From: Methylomicrobium sp035916875
GTDB lineage: Bacteria; Pseudomonadota; Gammaproteobacteria; Methylococcales; Methylomonadaceae
NCBI RefSeq assembly: GCF_035916875.1
Contig: NZ_JAXUHN010000096.1
Coordinates: 62,001 to 126,000, forward strand
Reading direction: 5' to 3'
Length of the DNA: 64,000 nucleotides
Position numbers and translations under genes: made by a program. Shown here piece by piece: positions 1-8,581 of the stretch. How positions within the stretch are numbered: position 1 is the first letter of the stretch; each line of letters starts with the position of its first letter. A model generated the notes under the pieces. It was not told where the DNA came from, made no database searches, and saw only the letters and a program-made list of their open reading frames with translations.

Positions 1-1
1 C

Positions 2-427
2 TGTCTCGCGCACGGCAAGGCCGCGCAGGTTCTGACCGCGGGTAACCACGGCTCGACCTTCGGCGGCAACCTGCTTGCCTGTAGCGCGGCTTTGGCAGTC
101 TTGGAAACGCTGGAGCAGGAGAATCTGATTGAACGGGCGGAGCGGCAAGGTCGCGCCATCCACGCGACATTGACCGAAAGCCTTAGCGGCATCCTGGGCA
201 TTGTCGATATTCGCCACAAAGGCATGATGATCGGCATCGAACTGGATCGGCCTTGCGGCGATCTGGTCTCCCTCGCTCTGGAGCAAGGCCTGTTGATCAA
301 CGTGACCAATGAAAAAACGATTCGTCTGCTGCCGCCATTGATTATTGACGATGCGCAAATCGAATTGCTCGCCGCCACCTTATCCGGCCTTATTAAAGAC
401 TATACCGCACAAGTTGTAACACTATGA
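2..427 (+). CDS. argD: Acetylornithine aminotransferase, C-terminal part (5' end outside window)
   Basis: PLP-dependent class III aminotransferase of arginine synthesis, converting N-acetylglutamate semialdehyde to N2-acetylornithine in the cytosol. The frame is open from base 2 and begins within the conserved GNHGSTFGGNLLACSAAL stretch, just after where the PLP lysine region would lie, so only the C-terminal ~140 residues are present. The terminal part (IGIELD, then GLLINVTNEKTIRLLPPLII) is typical of ArgD; the succinyl paralogue AstC is similar, but the next gene is argF, which favours ArgD. Its stop codon overlaps the argF start by 4 bases (ATGA), implying translational coupling. An internal TTG at 92 is not the true start. 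Confidence 0.93.
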   Translation, partial: CLAHGKAAQVLTAGNHGSTFGGNLLACSAALAVLETLEQENLIERAERQGRAIHATLTESLSGILGIVDIRHKGMMIGIELDRPCGDLVSLALEQGLLINVTNEKTIRLLPPLIIDDAQIELLAATLSGLIKDYTAQVVTL

Positions 428-1326
428 AAGTCAGACATTTCATCAGCTTGCTCGACATTACCGGCTATGAATTCCGGAAACTGATCAATCGAGCAATCGA
501 ACTCAAAAAACATCGCGATCCCAATTTTGAGCCGTTGAAAGGCAAGGTGCTCGCGATGGTTTTTGAAAAATCCTCGACCCGCACGCGTGTTTCGTTCGAA
601 GCCGGCATGGCGCATTTCGGCGGCAGTTCGATGTTTCTTTCGCCTCGTGATACCCAACTGGGCCGCGGCGAACCCATCGAAGACAGCGCCAGGGTAATCT
701 CCAGCATGGTCGATTGCGTGATGCTGCGCACCCACAGCCATGAAATGGTGACGAATTTCGCATTGAATTCCAGGGTACCGGTAATCAATGGACTGACCGA
801 TGAGCAGCACCCTTGCCAGTTGTTGGCCGACATGCAGACCTATTTCGAAAAGCGCGGCGACATCAAGGGCAAAACGGTCGCTTGGATCGGGGACGGTAAC
901 AACATGTGCCATTCCTATATTCATGCCGCGATGCTTCTCGACTTTCGCCTGCATCTCGCCTGCCCGGACGGCTACCGTCCAAATCAGACGATCGTACAAG
1001 CGGCCGGCGATCATGTGCGGTTTTTCGCCGCGCCGATCGATGCGGCCAAGGACGCCGACCTTCTTGTCACCGATGTCTGGGCCAGCATGGGGCAAGAAAA
1101 AGAACAAAAATTGCGCGAAGCGGCTTTCAAGGATTATCAAATCACAGCTGATATCATGCACGCCGCAAAGCCGGATGCGCTGTTCATGCATTGCCTGCCC
1201 GCGCACCGCGGCGAGGAAGTCGCGGCCAGTGTGATCGACGGCCCGCAAAGCGTCGTTTTCGAAGAAGCCGAAAACCGTCTGCATGCGCAAAAAGCACTGC
1301 TCGAATTTCTCATCTGCGGAAAATAA
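424..1326 (+). CDS. argF: Ornithine carbamoyltransferase
   Basis: Cytosolic enzyme joining carbamoyl phosphate to ornithine to give citrulline. The 300-residue length is normal for the family. Carbamoyl-phosphate binding motif STRTR is at residues 51-55, HPCQ at 130-133, and the ornithine-binding/catalytic MHCLPAHRGEE segment lies near residue 255. The ATG overlaps the argD stop by 4 bases, so argD and argF form a coupled pair. With argA at 6.4 kb and argG at 31.4 kb the window carries four separate arginine-pathway genes in three transcription units. No ARG-box operator was recognised upstream within the window. Confidence 0.96.
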   Translation: MKVRHFISLLDITGYEFRKLINRAIELKKHRDPNFEPLKGKVLAMVFEKSSTRTRVSFEAGMAHFGGSSMFLSPRDTQLGRGEPIEDSARVISSMVDCVMLRTHSHEMVTNFALNSRVPVINGLTDEQHPCQLLADMQTYFEKRGDIKGKTVAWIGDGNNMCHSYIHAAMLLDFRLHLACPDGYRPNQTIVQAAGDHVRFFAAPIDAAKDADLLVTDVWASMGQEKEQKLREAAFKDYQITADIMHAAKPDALFMHCLPAHRGEEVAASVIDGPQSVVFEEAENRLHAQKALLEFLICGK

Positions 1327-1365
1327 CGTTAAAATTTCAACTCCCCCGCCCCCTCAAGAGATCCC

Positions 1366-2043
1366 ATGGTTAAACGTCTATTCCTCACTGCTTTGCTGAT
1401 GATCGGCGCCACCCATGCGGGAGAGACGCCCAAGACCGTCTATGTGACAGACACCCACATCATTGCGTTGCGCAGCGAGGCAAGCAATAAAGGGGCCGTG
1501 GTGCGCATACTGGAGACCGGCGCTCCGCTGACCGTATTGGAAATCAACAAGAAAAGCGGTTATTCCCGCATACGTCTGCAAGACGGCACCGAGGGTTATA
1601 TCCTAACCAACAACACGGCAAAAGAGCCACCGAGCCAGACGCAACCGGCGTCGACCACAAAAGAGAACGCGACGCTGAAATCCGAAAACGCGGCGATGAA
1701 GCTCGAGCTGATCAAGCTGAAACAGTTCATCACGCCCGGCACCACGCTCGAACAATCCCTGAGCAAGGAACGGGATCAATTGGCCCGCGAACTCAGCGAC
1801 CTCAAAGAAACCGCTGCCGAGGCGGCCCAGATCAAGGCTGAGCGCGACGATTATCAGGAACGCTACGTGCAGATCGAAAAAGAAGTCAAGCAACTGGAAC
1901 GTGAAAACGAAGCATTGAAGGATCGCACCGAGCAGGACTGGTTTCTCTATGGCGGCCTCGTCGCCTCCCTCGGCATGTTTTTGGGCTTCGTTCTGCCGAA
2001 ACTGAGCTGGCGACGCAAAACAAGCAACTGGGATAGTTTTTAA
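1366..2043 (+). CDS. SH3-domain envelope protein with coiled coil and C-terminal membrane anchor (TIGR04211/YgiM type)
   Basis: A 225-residue protein with an N-terminal signal peptide (residues 1-18, ending THA), a bacterial SH3-like domain (about 22-85, with LRSEASNKGAVVRILETG), a charged coiled coil (about 95-190, rich in E, K, L and Q) and one transmembrane helix near 195-213 followed by a short basic tail. This is the architecture of the TIGR04211/YgiM family, which is anchored in the inner membrane with the SH3 and coiled-coil parts in the periplasm. The molecular role is not established; SH3b domains often bind peptidoglycan. It lies 39 bases after argF and 88 bases before ilvD. Confidence 0.8.
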   Translation: MVKRLFLTALLMIGATHAGETPKTVYVTDTHIIALRSEASNKGAVVRILETGAPLTVLEINKKSGYSRIRLQDGTEGYILTNNTAKEPPSQTQPASTTKENATLKSENAAMKLELIKLKQFITPGTTLEQSLSKERDQLARELSDLKETAAEAAQIKAERDDYQERYVQIEKEVKQLERENEALKDRTEQDWFLYGGLVASLGMFLGFVLPKLSWRRKTSNWDSF

Positions 2044-2131
2044 TCGATCTTTACAGCCGGAAAATCGGCGCGCGATCTTTAAAGAATTGCCCCCCTTTTT
2101 TCCTTTTTCAACATTTTCCTGGAACTGATAC

Positions 2132-3829
2132 ATGGACAATCCCGGCACCGATAAAACCCGTCATTTTTCATCCCTGGTCGTCGACGGCATGGAGCGCGCG
2201 CCGAGCCGCGCGATGCTGCACGCGGTCGGCTTCACCAACGAAGACTTCAACAAACCGCAAATCGGCATCGCTTCGACCTGGAGCATGGTAACGCCTTGCA
2301 ACATGCACATCAACCGACTGGCCGACGATGCGGCGCGCGGCGTCAATCAAGCCAATGGCAAAGCGGTGATCTTCAACACGATTACGATTTCCGACGGCAT
2401 CTCGATGGGCACCGAAGGCATGAAATATTCGCTGGTGTCGCGCGAAGTAATCGCCGATTCGATCGAAACGGTCGTCGGCTGCCAGGGTTTTGACGGCATC
2501 GTCGCGATCGGCGGCTGCGACAAGAACATGCCCGGCTGCATGATCGCCTTGTCTCGTTTGGACCGTCCGGCGATCTTCGTTTACGGCGGCACGATTCTGC
2601 CGGGCTGCCATAAAGACAAGAAGCTCGACGTGGTCTCTGTCTTCGAAGCGGTCGGCGCGCGCGCGAACAACAAGATCGACGACGCGGAACTGGCCGAAAT
2701 CGAGGCGAAAGCGATTCCGGGCGCCGGTTCCTGCGGCGGCATGTACACCGCGAACACGATGGCGTCCGCGATCGAAGCCCTGGGCATGAGCCTGCCGAAC
2801 AGTTCCGCGCAGGCGGCGGTTTCCGAAGACAAGCGCCTCGATTGCGAACGCGCGGGCGCGGCGGTGTTGGAACTGTTGAAAAAAGGCATCAAGCCACGCG
2901 ACATCATGACCAAGGCCGCGTTCGAAAACGCGATCACGGTCGTGATTGCGCTCGGCGGTTCGACCAATGCGGTGCTGCATTTATTGGCTATGGCGAACGC
3001 GACCGGCGTCGAACTGACGCTGGACGATTTCACCCGCATCGGCAAACACGTGCCGATGGTCGCCGACCTGAAACCGAGCGGCCGCTATTCGATGGCCGAA
3101 CTGATCGAAATCGGCGGCATTCAGCCGTTGATGAAGGAACTGCTCGACCGCGGCCTGTTGCACGGCGATTGCCTGACCGTGACCGGCAAGACGCTGGCCG
3201 AAAACCTGACCGACGTGAAGCCTTATCCGGAAGGCCAGGATATGATTTATCCACTGGATCGGCCGATCAAGAAAGACAGCCACCTGGTCGTGCTGTACGG
3301 CAATCTCGCCGCCGAAGGCGCGGTCGCCAAGATCACCGGCAAGGAAGGCCTGGTCTTCACCGGCAAGGCGAAAGTCTTCGATGCCGAAGAACAGGCCCTG
3401 CAAGCGATTCTGAACGGCGATATCGTCAAGGGTGACGTGATCGTGATCCGCTACGAAGGTCCGAAAGGCGGCCCCGGCATGCGCGAAATGCTGTCGCCGA
3501 CTTCGGCGGTGATGGGCAAGGGGCTCGGCAAGGACGTTGCCCTAATCACCGACGGCCGCTTCTCCGGCGGCACGCACGGTTTCGTAGTCGGCCACATTAC
3601 TCCGGAAGCCTACACCGGCGGCGCACTGGCTGTAGTACAAAACGGCGATCAAATCACCATCGACGCGGAAACCAATCAGTTAACCTTGCATGTGAACGAG
3701 CACGAGATTGCCCGCCGTTTCGACAAATGGAAACAGCCAACGTCGCGTTACACCCGTGGCGTGTTGGCGAAATATGCGAAATTGGTCAGTTCTGCATCCA
3801 AAGGCGCAGTCACGGACAACCTGGATTGA
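2132..3829 (+). CDS. ilvD: Dihydroxy-acid dehydratase
   Basis: Iron-sulfur enzyme of valine, isoleucine and pantothenate synthesis, dehydrating 2,3-dihydroxy-3-methyl acids to 2-keto acids. The 565-residue length fits the family. Cluster-ligand cysteines are visible at C56 (TPCNMH), C129 (GGCDKNMPGC) and C200 (GAGSCGGMYTANTM); the C-terminal part contains GPKGGPGMREML and TDGRFSGGTHGF. The three-cysteine pattern suggests the [2Fe-2S] form, although cluster type cannot be read with certainty. No other ilv gene is adjacent. No T-rich terminator follows; a palindromic element starts 6 bases after the stop. Confidence 0.96.
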   Translation: MDNPGTDKTRHFSSLVVDGMERAPSRAMLHAVGFTNEDFNKPQIGIASTWSMVTPCNMHINRLADDAARGVNQANGKAVIFNTITISDGISMGTEGMKYSLVSREVIADSIETVVGCQGFDGIVAIGGCDKNMPGCMIALSRLDRPAIFVYGGTILPGCHKDKKLDVVSVFEAVGARANNKIDDAELAEIEAKAIPGAGSCGGMYTANTMASAIEALGMSLPNSSAQAAVSEDKRLDCERAGAAVLELLKKGIKPRDIMTKAAFENAITVVIALGGSTNAVLHLLAMANATGVELTLDDFTRIGKHVPMVADLKPSGRYSMAELIEIGGIQPLMKELLDRGLLHGDCLTVTGKTLAENLTDVKPYPEGQDMIYPLDRPIKKDSHLVVLYGNLAAEGAVAKITGKEGLVFTGKAKVFDAEEQALQAILNGDIVKGDVIVIRYEGPKGGPGMREMLSPTSAVMGKGLGKDVALITDGRFSGGTHGFVVGHITPEAYTGGALAVVQNGDQITIDAETNQLTLHVNEHEIARRFDKWKQPTSRYTRGVLAKYAKLVSSASKGAVTDNLD

Positions 3830-3834
3830 TGAAA

Positions 3835-3916
3835 TGTAGGTTGGGTTAGGCGTCAGCCGTAACCCAACAATCGAAGACACAAACGTTGGGTTACGCTATC
3901 GCTAACCCAACCTACA
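3835..3916. repeat. REP-like palindrome pair (GTAGGTTGGGTTA type)
   Basis: A 15-bp perfect inverted repeat, TGTAGGTTGGGTTAG at 3835-3849 and CTAACCCAACCTACA at 3902-3916. Inside it, 3841-3848 TTGGGTTA pairs with a nearby TAACCCAA (3860-3867), and a second TTGGGTTA copy pairs with the right arm, so two small hairpins can form within one large one. It lies directly after ilvD and before the SIR2-like gene. Related palindromes occur at 5256-5339, 33028-33061 and 35882-35904. Confidence 0.75.
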
Positions 3917-3999
3917 AGGCTGCCCATCAATATATCAGCGGATAGTGGACAAACGATAAAGCTGTTTGCCCACATGACTACGAAGCTTAAAATTTTAAT

Positions 4000-5247
4000 A
4001 TGCCTCAAAAGAAGAAGATTCTAGTGGTGGTCGGTGCGGGCGCATCCATAGAACTTGGTATGCCTTCTGTAAAATGCATCAATATCTTATTCTCTAAATG
4101 GGCGCAAATAGGTTATCCCTTAGCTAGCAATGAATACGGCAATCTTTATTCATTTTTTGTTCGAGAAATTGAGCGATATAAGAAAAATCATTTAGAAAAA
4201 CATCTTAGGTCCGCTACTAATTTCGAAGAGGTTTTATATGTTTTATATCTCTTGCCTGCCGTATTCTTAAACGGCATTTTTACCTCTCCGATTGGCGCTT
4301 TTCTTAGCGGAAGGAAACTACCGGATATACGGTGTTTTGGGCATCATCGAGCAACCGAAACTCAGGTCTTAAACAACCTTGCTTCGGATTTGACTAAATC
4401 GCTGTTGTTTGAGTTTAGAAAAAGATGTCAAAATGTTAAGACTGATGATAAGTACAAAAATCAACTAATACAATGGAATGGATTTTTAAGCCAGTTGGAT
4501 AATGATTTTGAGCTGGCTATCGTCAACCTAAACTACGATGATCTGGTATATCAAGCACTCCGTCCGATAAATACTGGATTCGCCTCCGACACTGGGCTGT
4601 TTAAGCCAGAAACCATTTTTTACCGCAAAATCTGGCGGTGTTTACTGCATCTTCACGGTTCAGTTCATTTCGATTTTTGGGAAAGAAATAACTGGCTACA
4701 TGATCTCTCCAAAGGCCCTGATCTTGAGGCTTTAAAGGCTAGAGGAAGATCAAGTCGACACACCAAAGAAGGGCTGATTTTTCCAGGCTCTGAAATCGTG
4801 CTTGGATATGGTAAGTTATCACAACTGCAACCCGAACCGTTCAGAACTTATCATGCTGAACTGGGCAGATTAGTGCATGAATGCGAGGGAGTTTTATTTC
4901 TTGGATATGGTTTCCAAGATGATCACTTGAACTCAGCATTTTCAGGATTTCATCATAACGGCAGGCGTCCCGTGGTAATTATAGATAAAGCTAAGAGAGA
5001 CACCATGACAGTTAGATCCTCTTACGATATATTGCCTGCCTTAAAGGCTCCTACGTTTCCGTTTAGTATCGACCCTCATTCAATGAAATGGCTCAATTAT
5101 AGTTTTCCAACGAAAGTTGAAAAATTAAATGAAATAGATGAATTTGAAAGCTCAACTGATCCAAATACTCCTTTATCTATCTGGTACGGTGGTATGCAAA
5201 AAGCCTGCTTTAATTATCAAAAAATTGTGAATATTTTGAGGCAATAG
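4000..5247 (+). CDS. SIR2-like domain protein (predicted NAD+-binding/hydrolysing)
   Basis: A 415-residue protein of the SIR2_2 type. The N-terminus has a Rossmann-type nucleotide motif VVGAGASIELGMPS (residues 10-23). Further SIR2 landmarks are NLNYDD (176-181), LLHLHGSVHF (215-224, with candidate catalytic histidines H217/H219) and LGYGFQDDHLNSAF (301-314) followed by VVIIDK. Proteins of this class act as NADases in several antiphage systems, or are of unknown role; no deacetylase zinc-cysteine motif is seen. It is clearly more AT-rich than its neighbours and lies between two REP-like palindromes, suggesting acquisition. No partner gene (helicase, Argonaute, TIR or STAND protein) is adjacent, so a named system cannot be assigned. 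No strong ribosome site precedes the ATG. Confidence 0.78.
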   Translation: MPQKKKILVVVGAGASIELGMPSVKCINILFSKWAQIGYPLASNEYGNLYSFFVREIERYKKNHLEKHLRSATNFEEVLYVLYLLPAVFLNGIFTSPIGAFLSGRKLPDIRCFGHHRATETQVLNNLASDLTKSLLFEFRKRCQNVKTDDKYKNQLIQWNGFLSQLDNDFELAIVNLNYDDLVYQALRPINTGFASDTGLFKPETIFYRKIWRCLLHLHGSVHFDFWERNNWLHDLSKGPDLEALKARGRSSRHTKEGLIFPGSEIVLGYGKLSQLQPEPFRTYHAELGRLVHECEGVLFLGYGFQDDHLNSAFSGFHHNGRRPVVIIDKAKRDTMTVRSSYDILPALKAPTFPFSIDPHSMKWLNYSFPTKVEKLNEIDEFESSTDPNTPLSIWYGGMQKACFNYQKIVNILRQ

Positions 5248-5255
5248 GACCGTAG

Positions 5256-5339
5256 CGCGTAGGCTGGGTTGAGGCACGAAACCCAGCATTCAGGCACAAA
5301 TGTGCGGGGTTTCCGCAAAGCTCCAACCCAGCCTACGCG
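5256..5339. repeat. REP-like palindrome (CGCGTAGGCTGGGTTG type)
   Basis: A 16-bp perfect inverted repeat: CGCGTAGGCTGGGTTG at 5256-5271 and CAACCCAGCCTACGCG at 5324-5339. The interior carries another AACCCAGC copy at 5280-5287, complementary to GCTGGGTT in the left arm. It begins 9 bases after the SIR2-like stop codon, could act as a transcription terminator, and mirrors the element on the other side of that gene. Confidence 0.75.
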
Positions 5340-5482
5340 TTGTTTGGAGAGATACAAGCTCACGGGACTTGACAGAGGGGGTTGGTGCTTGTAATTGTAA
5401 TAATGGCATTAAGGTGGAATAATTAAAATGAAGCAGTTGAATTTCCTGTCCGTTCCGTCAGATCATATTTGGAGGAATTCCC

Positions 5483-6307
5483 ATGTCCATCATCGTCACC
5501 AAGACTCCGTCTGACTTCGTTGACTACCTCACCGATCCAGGTCTGCCTGTCTACGACATGAACATCCCGCTTAAACAGTATGTGTGTTCCGCTCCACAGT
5601 TCGGCGGGAATGCAGAAGCCGCACAGGTCATCGGCTATGCCAATCAAAAGATATATGCCGACGAGTCGACACGAAAGAAGATTAGCAGCTATACACGCAA
5701 TATCGGACGCTTGACCACGGGCCAAGGCTATCCTGACGACTTCATTTTACTGATGGAGCATATGACCGACAACATGGACAAAATGCGTGCGGCACCGGAA
5801 CTCAAGAATAAGGAGTATTTCCGCAATCCGACTTTCGATGCCGAGGCAATCCTCAATAAGATGGTCGAGAAGAAGGTCTTCGGTCTCGATTGTATCGGCT
5901 TCGTGTCCCAGTATCTTGTTTATGCTGGAGTCTGGAAGGAATACAAAACGTATTACCCAGCCGATTACCGCCGTGAGTTCAAACCAGTGAAATCAATTAC
6001 TGAGGTTGAGCGGCTCTGCCTCGTGATATGGGACAATTACCACATCGGAATCATCGACAGCATCGAATCGTACGACGAGGATCGGAAGGAAATGCTGGTG
6101 AACATCTGCCAAAGCTCTTCGGGCGAGGCAAAAGGTCCCCAAACCAATTATGGCGTGACACTCAGACCGCTCCCTGGAGCCGACTACCAAGGAGCATCGA
6201 AGTTCAAGATCATCCGGAGTGGATCGCCTGCTATGCCAGTTCCTCACCCCGTCTATATTTGCAAGATGCCAGGCCTCGTTTACCAAGACGATTTGGTTCC
6301 CGATTGA
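5483..6307 (+). CDS. Hypothetical protein with NlpC/P60-like cysteine-histidine motifs
   Basis: A 274-residue cytosolic-looking protein without signal peptide or membrane segment. FGLDCIGFVSQYL (residues 133-145, C137) resembles the catalytic LDCSGFV motif of NlpC/P60 and CHAP cysteine peptidases, and VIWDNYHIGIIDSI (181-194, H187) resembles their catalytic histidine strand. The following ICQSSSGEAKGP may hold the third polar residue. These match the order Cys then His of the fold; the substrate is unknown. The ATG has a strong GGAGG site at 5470-5474. It is separated from the SIR2-like gene by a palindrome and from argA by 131 bases, so it is probably its own transcription unit. It could be a peptidoglycan hydrolase, an amidase or an effector-like protein. 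Confidence 0.6.
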   Translation: MSIIVTKTPSDFVDYLTDPGLPVYDMNIPLKQYVCSAPQFGGNAEAAQVIGYANQKIYADESTRKKISSYTRNIGRLTTGQGYPDDFILLMEHMTDNMDKMRAAPELKNKEYFRNPTFDAEAILNKMVEKKVFGLDCIGFVSQYLVYAGVWKEYKTYYPADYRREFKPVKSITEVERLCLVIWDNYHIGIIDSIESYDEDRKEMLVNICQSSSGEAKGPQTNYGVTLRPLPGADYQGASKFKIIRSGSPAMPVPHPVYICKMPGLVYQDDLVPD

Positions 6308-6438
6308 TTCTTTGCCACACCAGAGTTTTGGTTTCACTATCGTCAGCTTCCTAATGATTGGCCCGCATGATCGTTACGATCAACTTATTTCTTCATCAAG
6401 TTAAGTTCGAACTGCATAATCAATAAACCTAACATTTC

Positions 6439-7755
6439 ATGTTGCCCAACCAATCCTTCGTCAACTGGTTCAGAGATTCCTCTCCCTACATCCACGCGCA
6501 CCGCAATAAAACCTTCGTGATCAATTTCGGCGGCGAAGCCTTACTCGACCCGGATTTCGATCATCTGGTGCACGACTTCGCGTTGCTGAAAAGCCTCGGC
6601 ATTCGTCTGGTGTTGGTGCACGGGATTCGCCCGCAAATCGACGAGCGGCTGAAAAGACTGGACGCCCCTGCCCTATTTCACAACAACCTCAGGATCACCA
6701 GCGATCTGGCCTTGCAATGCGTGAAGGAAGCGGCCGGTACCGCGCGGGTCGAGATCGAGGCACTGTTGTCGCTGGGCTTGGCGAATACGCCGATGGCGGG
6801 TTACGGGTTGCGGGTCGCCTCCGGCAATTTCGTAACCGCCAAGCCGATCGGCGTGATCGACGGCGTCGATTACGGCCATACCGGCGAAGTGCGGCGCATC
6901 GACGGCACGGCGATCGCGCAGCAACTCGATCAGGATGCGATCGTGCTGATCTCGCCTATCGGCTATTCGCCGAGCGGCGAAGTTTTCAATCTGTCAGCAG
7001 AGCAGGTCGCAACGCAGGTTGCGATAGCGCTGAAAGCCGAAAAATTGATTCTGCTGACCGAGCAAAGCTTTTGCGATCCCGACAGCGGCAAACAAATCCA
7101 GCAGATGACGACTCTCGAAGCCTGCGCGTTTCTGCAGCAACACCCCGGCCTTCCGATGATCGTCAGCCTGCCCTTGAAAGCCGCGATCCACTGTTCGAAC
7201 GCAGGCGTCGACCGGGTACATCTGATCGACCGCACGACCGACGGCGCGCTGTTGCTCGAGCTGTTCACCCGCAACGGTGTCGGTACGCTGATCAGCGCGA
7301 CGCCGTTCGAAGAATTGCGTCCGGCGACGCTGAACGACATCGGCGGCATTCTGGAACTGATTAAACCGCTCGAACAGCACGGCATTCTGGCTAAACGCTC
7401 GCGCGAAAAAATCGAAATGGAAATCGCCGACTACATCATCATCGAACGCGACGGTTTAATCATCGGTTGCACCGCACTGCATCGGGACGAACAGAGCCAA
7501 AGCGGCGTGATCGCCTGTCTGGCCGTGCATACCGATTACCAAGGCGCTTCCAGAGGCAACCGGTTGCTGGAATATGCCTATGGTATGGCGAAGCGCATGG
7601 GATTGAAAAAGATATACGCCTTATCGACGCAGACGATGCACTGGTTCATCGAGCGGGGATTCAGCCAGTCGGATTTACCCAGCCTGCCGGATTCGTTGAA
7701 GAGCCTTTATAATCCGCAGAGAAACTCCAAGATTCTCTGCAAATCGATCGACTGA
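6439..7755 (+). CDS. argA: Amino-acid N-acetyltransferase (N-acetylglutamate synthase)
   Basis: First step of arginine synthesis: acetyl-CoA plus glutamate gives N-acetylglutamate. The 438-residue protein has the classic two-domain form: an N-terminal amino-acid-kinase-like domain (about 1-285, with FVINFGGEALLDPDF and VLVHGIRPQID), which serves arginine feedback regulation, and a C-terminal GNAT domain (about 290-435, with VIACLAVHTDYQGASRGNRLLEYA as acetyl-CoA binding region). Length agrees with E. coli ArgA (443 residues). cpdA follows after 9 bases, so the two are probably co-transcribed. Confidence 0.95.
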   Translation: MLPNQSFVNWFRDSSPYIHAHRNKTFVINFGGEALLDPDFDHLVHDFALLKSLGIRLVLVHGIRPQIDERLKRLDAPALFHNNLRITSDLALQCVKEAAGTARVEIEALLSLGLANTPMAGYGLRVASGNFVTAKPIGVIDGVDYGHTGEVRRIDGTAIAQQLDQDAIVLISPIGYSPSGEVFNLSAEQVATQVAIALKAEKLILLTEQSFCDPDSGKQIQQMTTLEACAFLQQHPGLPMIVSLPLKAAIHCSNAGVDRVHLIDRTTDGALLLELFTRNGVGTLISATPFEELRPATLNDIGGILELIKPLEQHGILAKRSREKIEMEIADYIIIERDGLIIGCTALHRDEQSQSGVIACLAVHTDYQGASRGNRLLEYAYGMAKRMGLKKIYALSTQTMHWFIERGFSQSDLPSLPDSLKSLYNPQRNSKILCKSID

Positions 7756-7764
7756 AACCCCGGC

Positions 7765-8556
7765 ATGCCGACGCATACGATCCTGCAAATTTCCGACCTG
7801 CATCTTCTTCCGCATGCCGGTGAGACGATGCTTGGCATCGACACGGAATATTATTTTCACCGGGTTCTAGACCATGCCTTCGCGGCAAATCCCAAAATCG
7901 AGTTGATCCTGGTCACCGGAGACCTGACGCAAGACCCTTATCTCGACTGCTATCAGCGCATCGAACAAAAACTACAGACTTACGGCATCCGCTGCATTTG
8001 CCTACCCGGCAATCACGATGACGATGCGCTGATGCAAAGCGCCTTGAATGTGGGCCGGGTCAGTTGCAACAAACAAACATTCATCGGCGACTGGCAGATC
8101 ATTGCCTTGAACAGCCGGATTCCAGGCAAACCCGGCGGACGGTTGGCAAAGCAGGAATTGGACTTTCTGGAAGACTGCTTACGCGCTTACCCGGATCGGC
8201 ACGCGCTGATTGCGGTGCATCATCCTTGCCTAACGATAGCCAGCCCGTGGCTCGATGCGATGATGATCGAAAATAGTAATGAATTTCTTGCCGTGCTGCA
8301 CCGCTACCCTAAGGTCGAGGCGGTCACTTGCGGCCATATCCACCAGGTGGTGGACAAGCAAGTTGAATCGCTACGCATCTTCAGCGCACCCTCGACCTGC
8401 TTTCAATTCGAGCCGAAAAGCCTGGAATTCAGCGTAGTCGATACCGCGCCCGGCTACCGGATGATTCGACTGCAGCGGGACGGCGGTCTGGAAACCGCCG
8501 TTTACCGCTTGCCGGAAGCGCTCAGCGGTTTACGGCCTAAAGCCGATCCCTATTGA
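7765..8556 (+). CDS. cpdA: 3',5'-cyclic-AMP phosphodiesterase
   Basis: A 263-residue calcineurin-like metallophosphoesterase of the CpdA/Icc family that hydrolyses cAMP to AMP. Metal-ligand motifs occur in the expected order: DLH (D11, H13), VTGD near 51, GNHDDDA near 80, AVHHP near 152 and CGHIH near 190. It follows argA by only 9 bases. Specificity for cAMP is assigned from family resemblance and size; other class III phosphoesterases share the metal site, but the spacing and C-terminal part fit CpdA best. Confidence 0.88.
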   Translation: MPTHTILQISDLHLLPHAGETMLGIDTEYYFHRVLDHAFAANPKIELILVTGDLTQDPYLDCYQRIEQKLQTYGIRCICLPGNHDDDALMQSALNVGRVSCNKQTFIGDWQIIALNSRIPGKPGGRLAKQELDFLEDCLRAYPDRHALIAVHHPCLTIASPWLDAMMIENSNEFLAVLHRYPKVEAVTCGHIHQVVDKQVESLRIFSAPSTCFQFEPKSLEFSVVDTAPGYRMIRLQRDGGLETAVYRLPEALSGLRPKADPY

Positions 8557-8581
8557 AAATCCTTACCCATCGAGAACACAA

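Noticed and set aside
4000..6307. A complete named antiphage system (Thoeris, Avs, DSR-type or pAgo-SIR2)
   Set aside because: No TIR, STAND, helicase or Argonaute gene is adjacent; the neighbouring NlpC-like gene is separated by a palindrome and is not a known partner.
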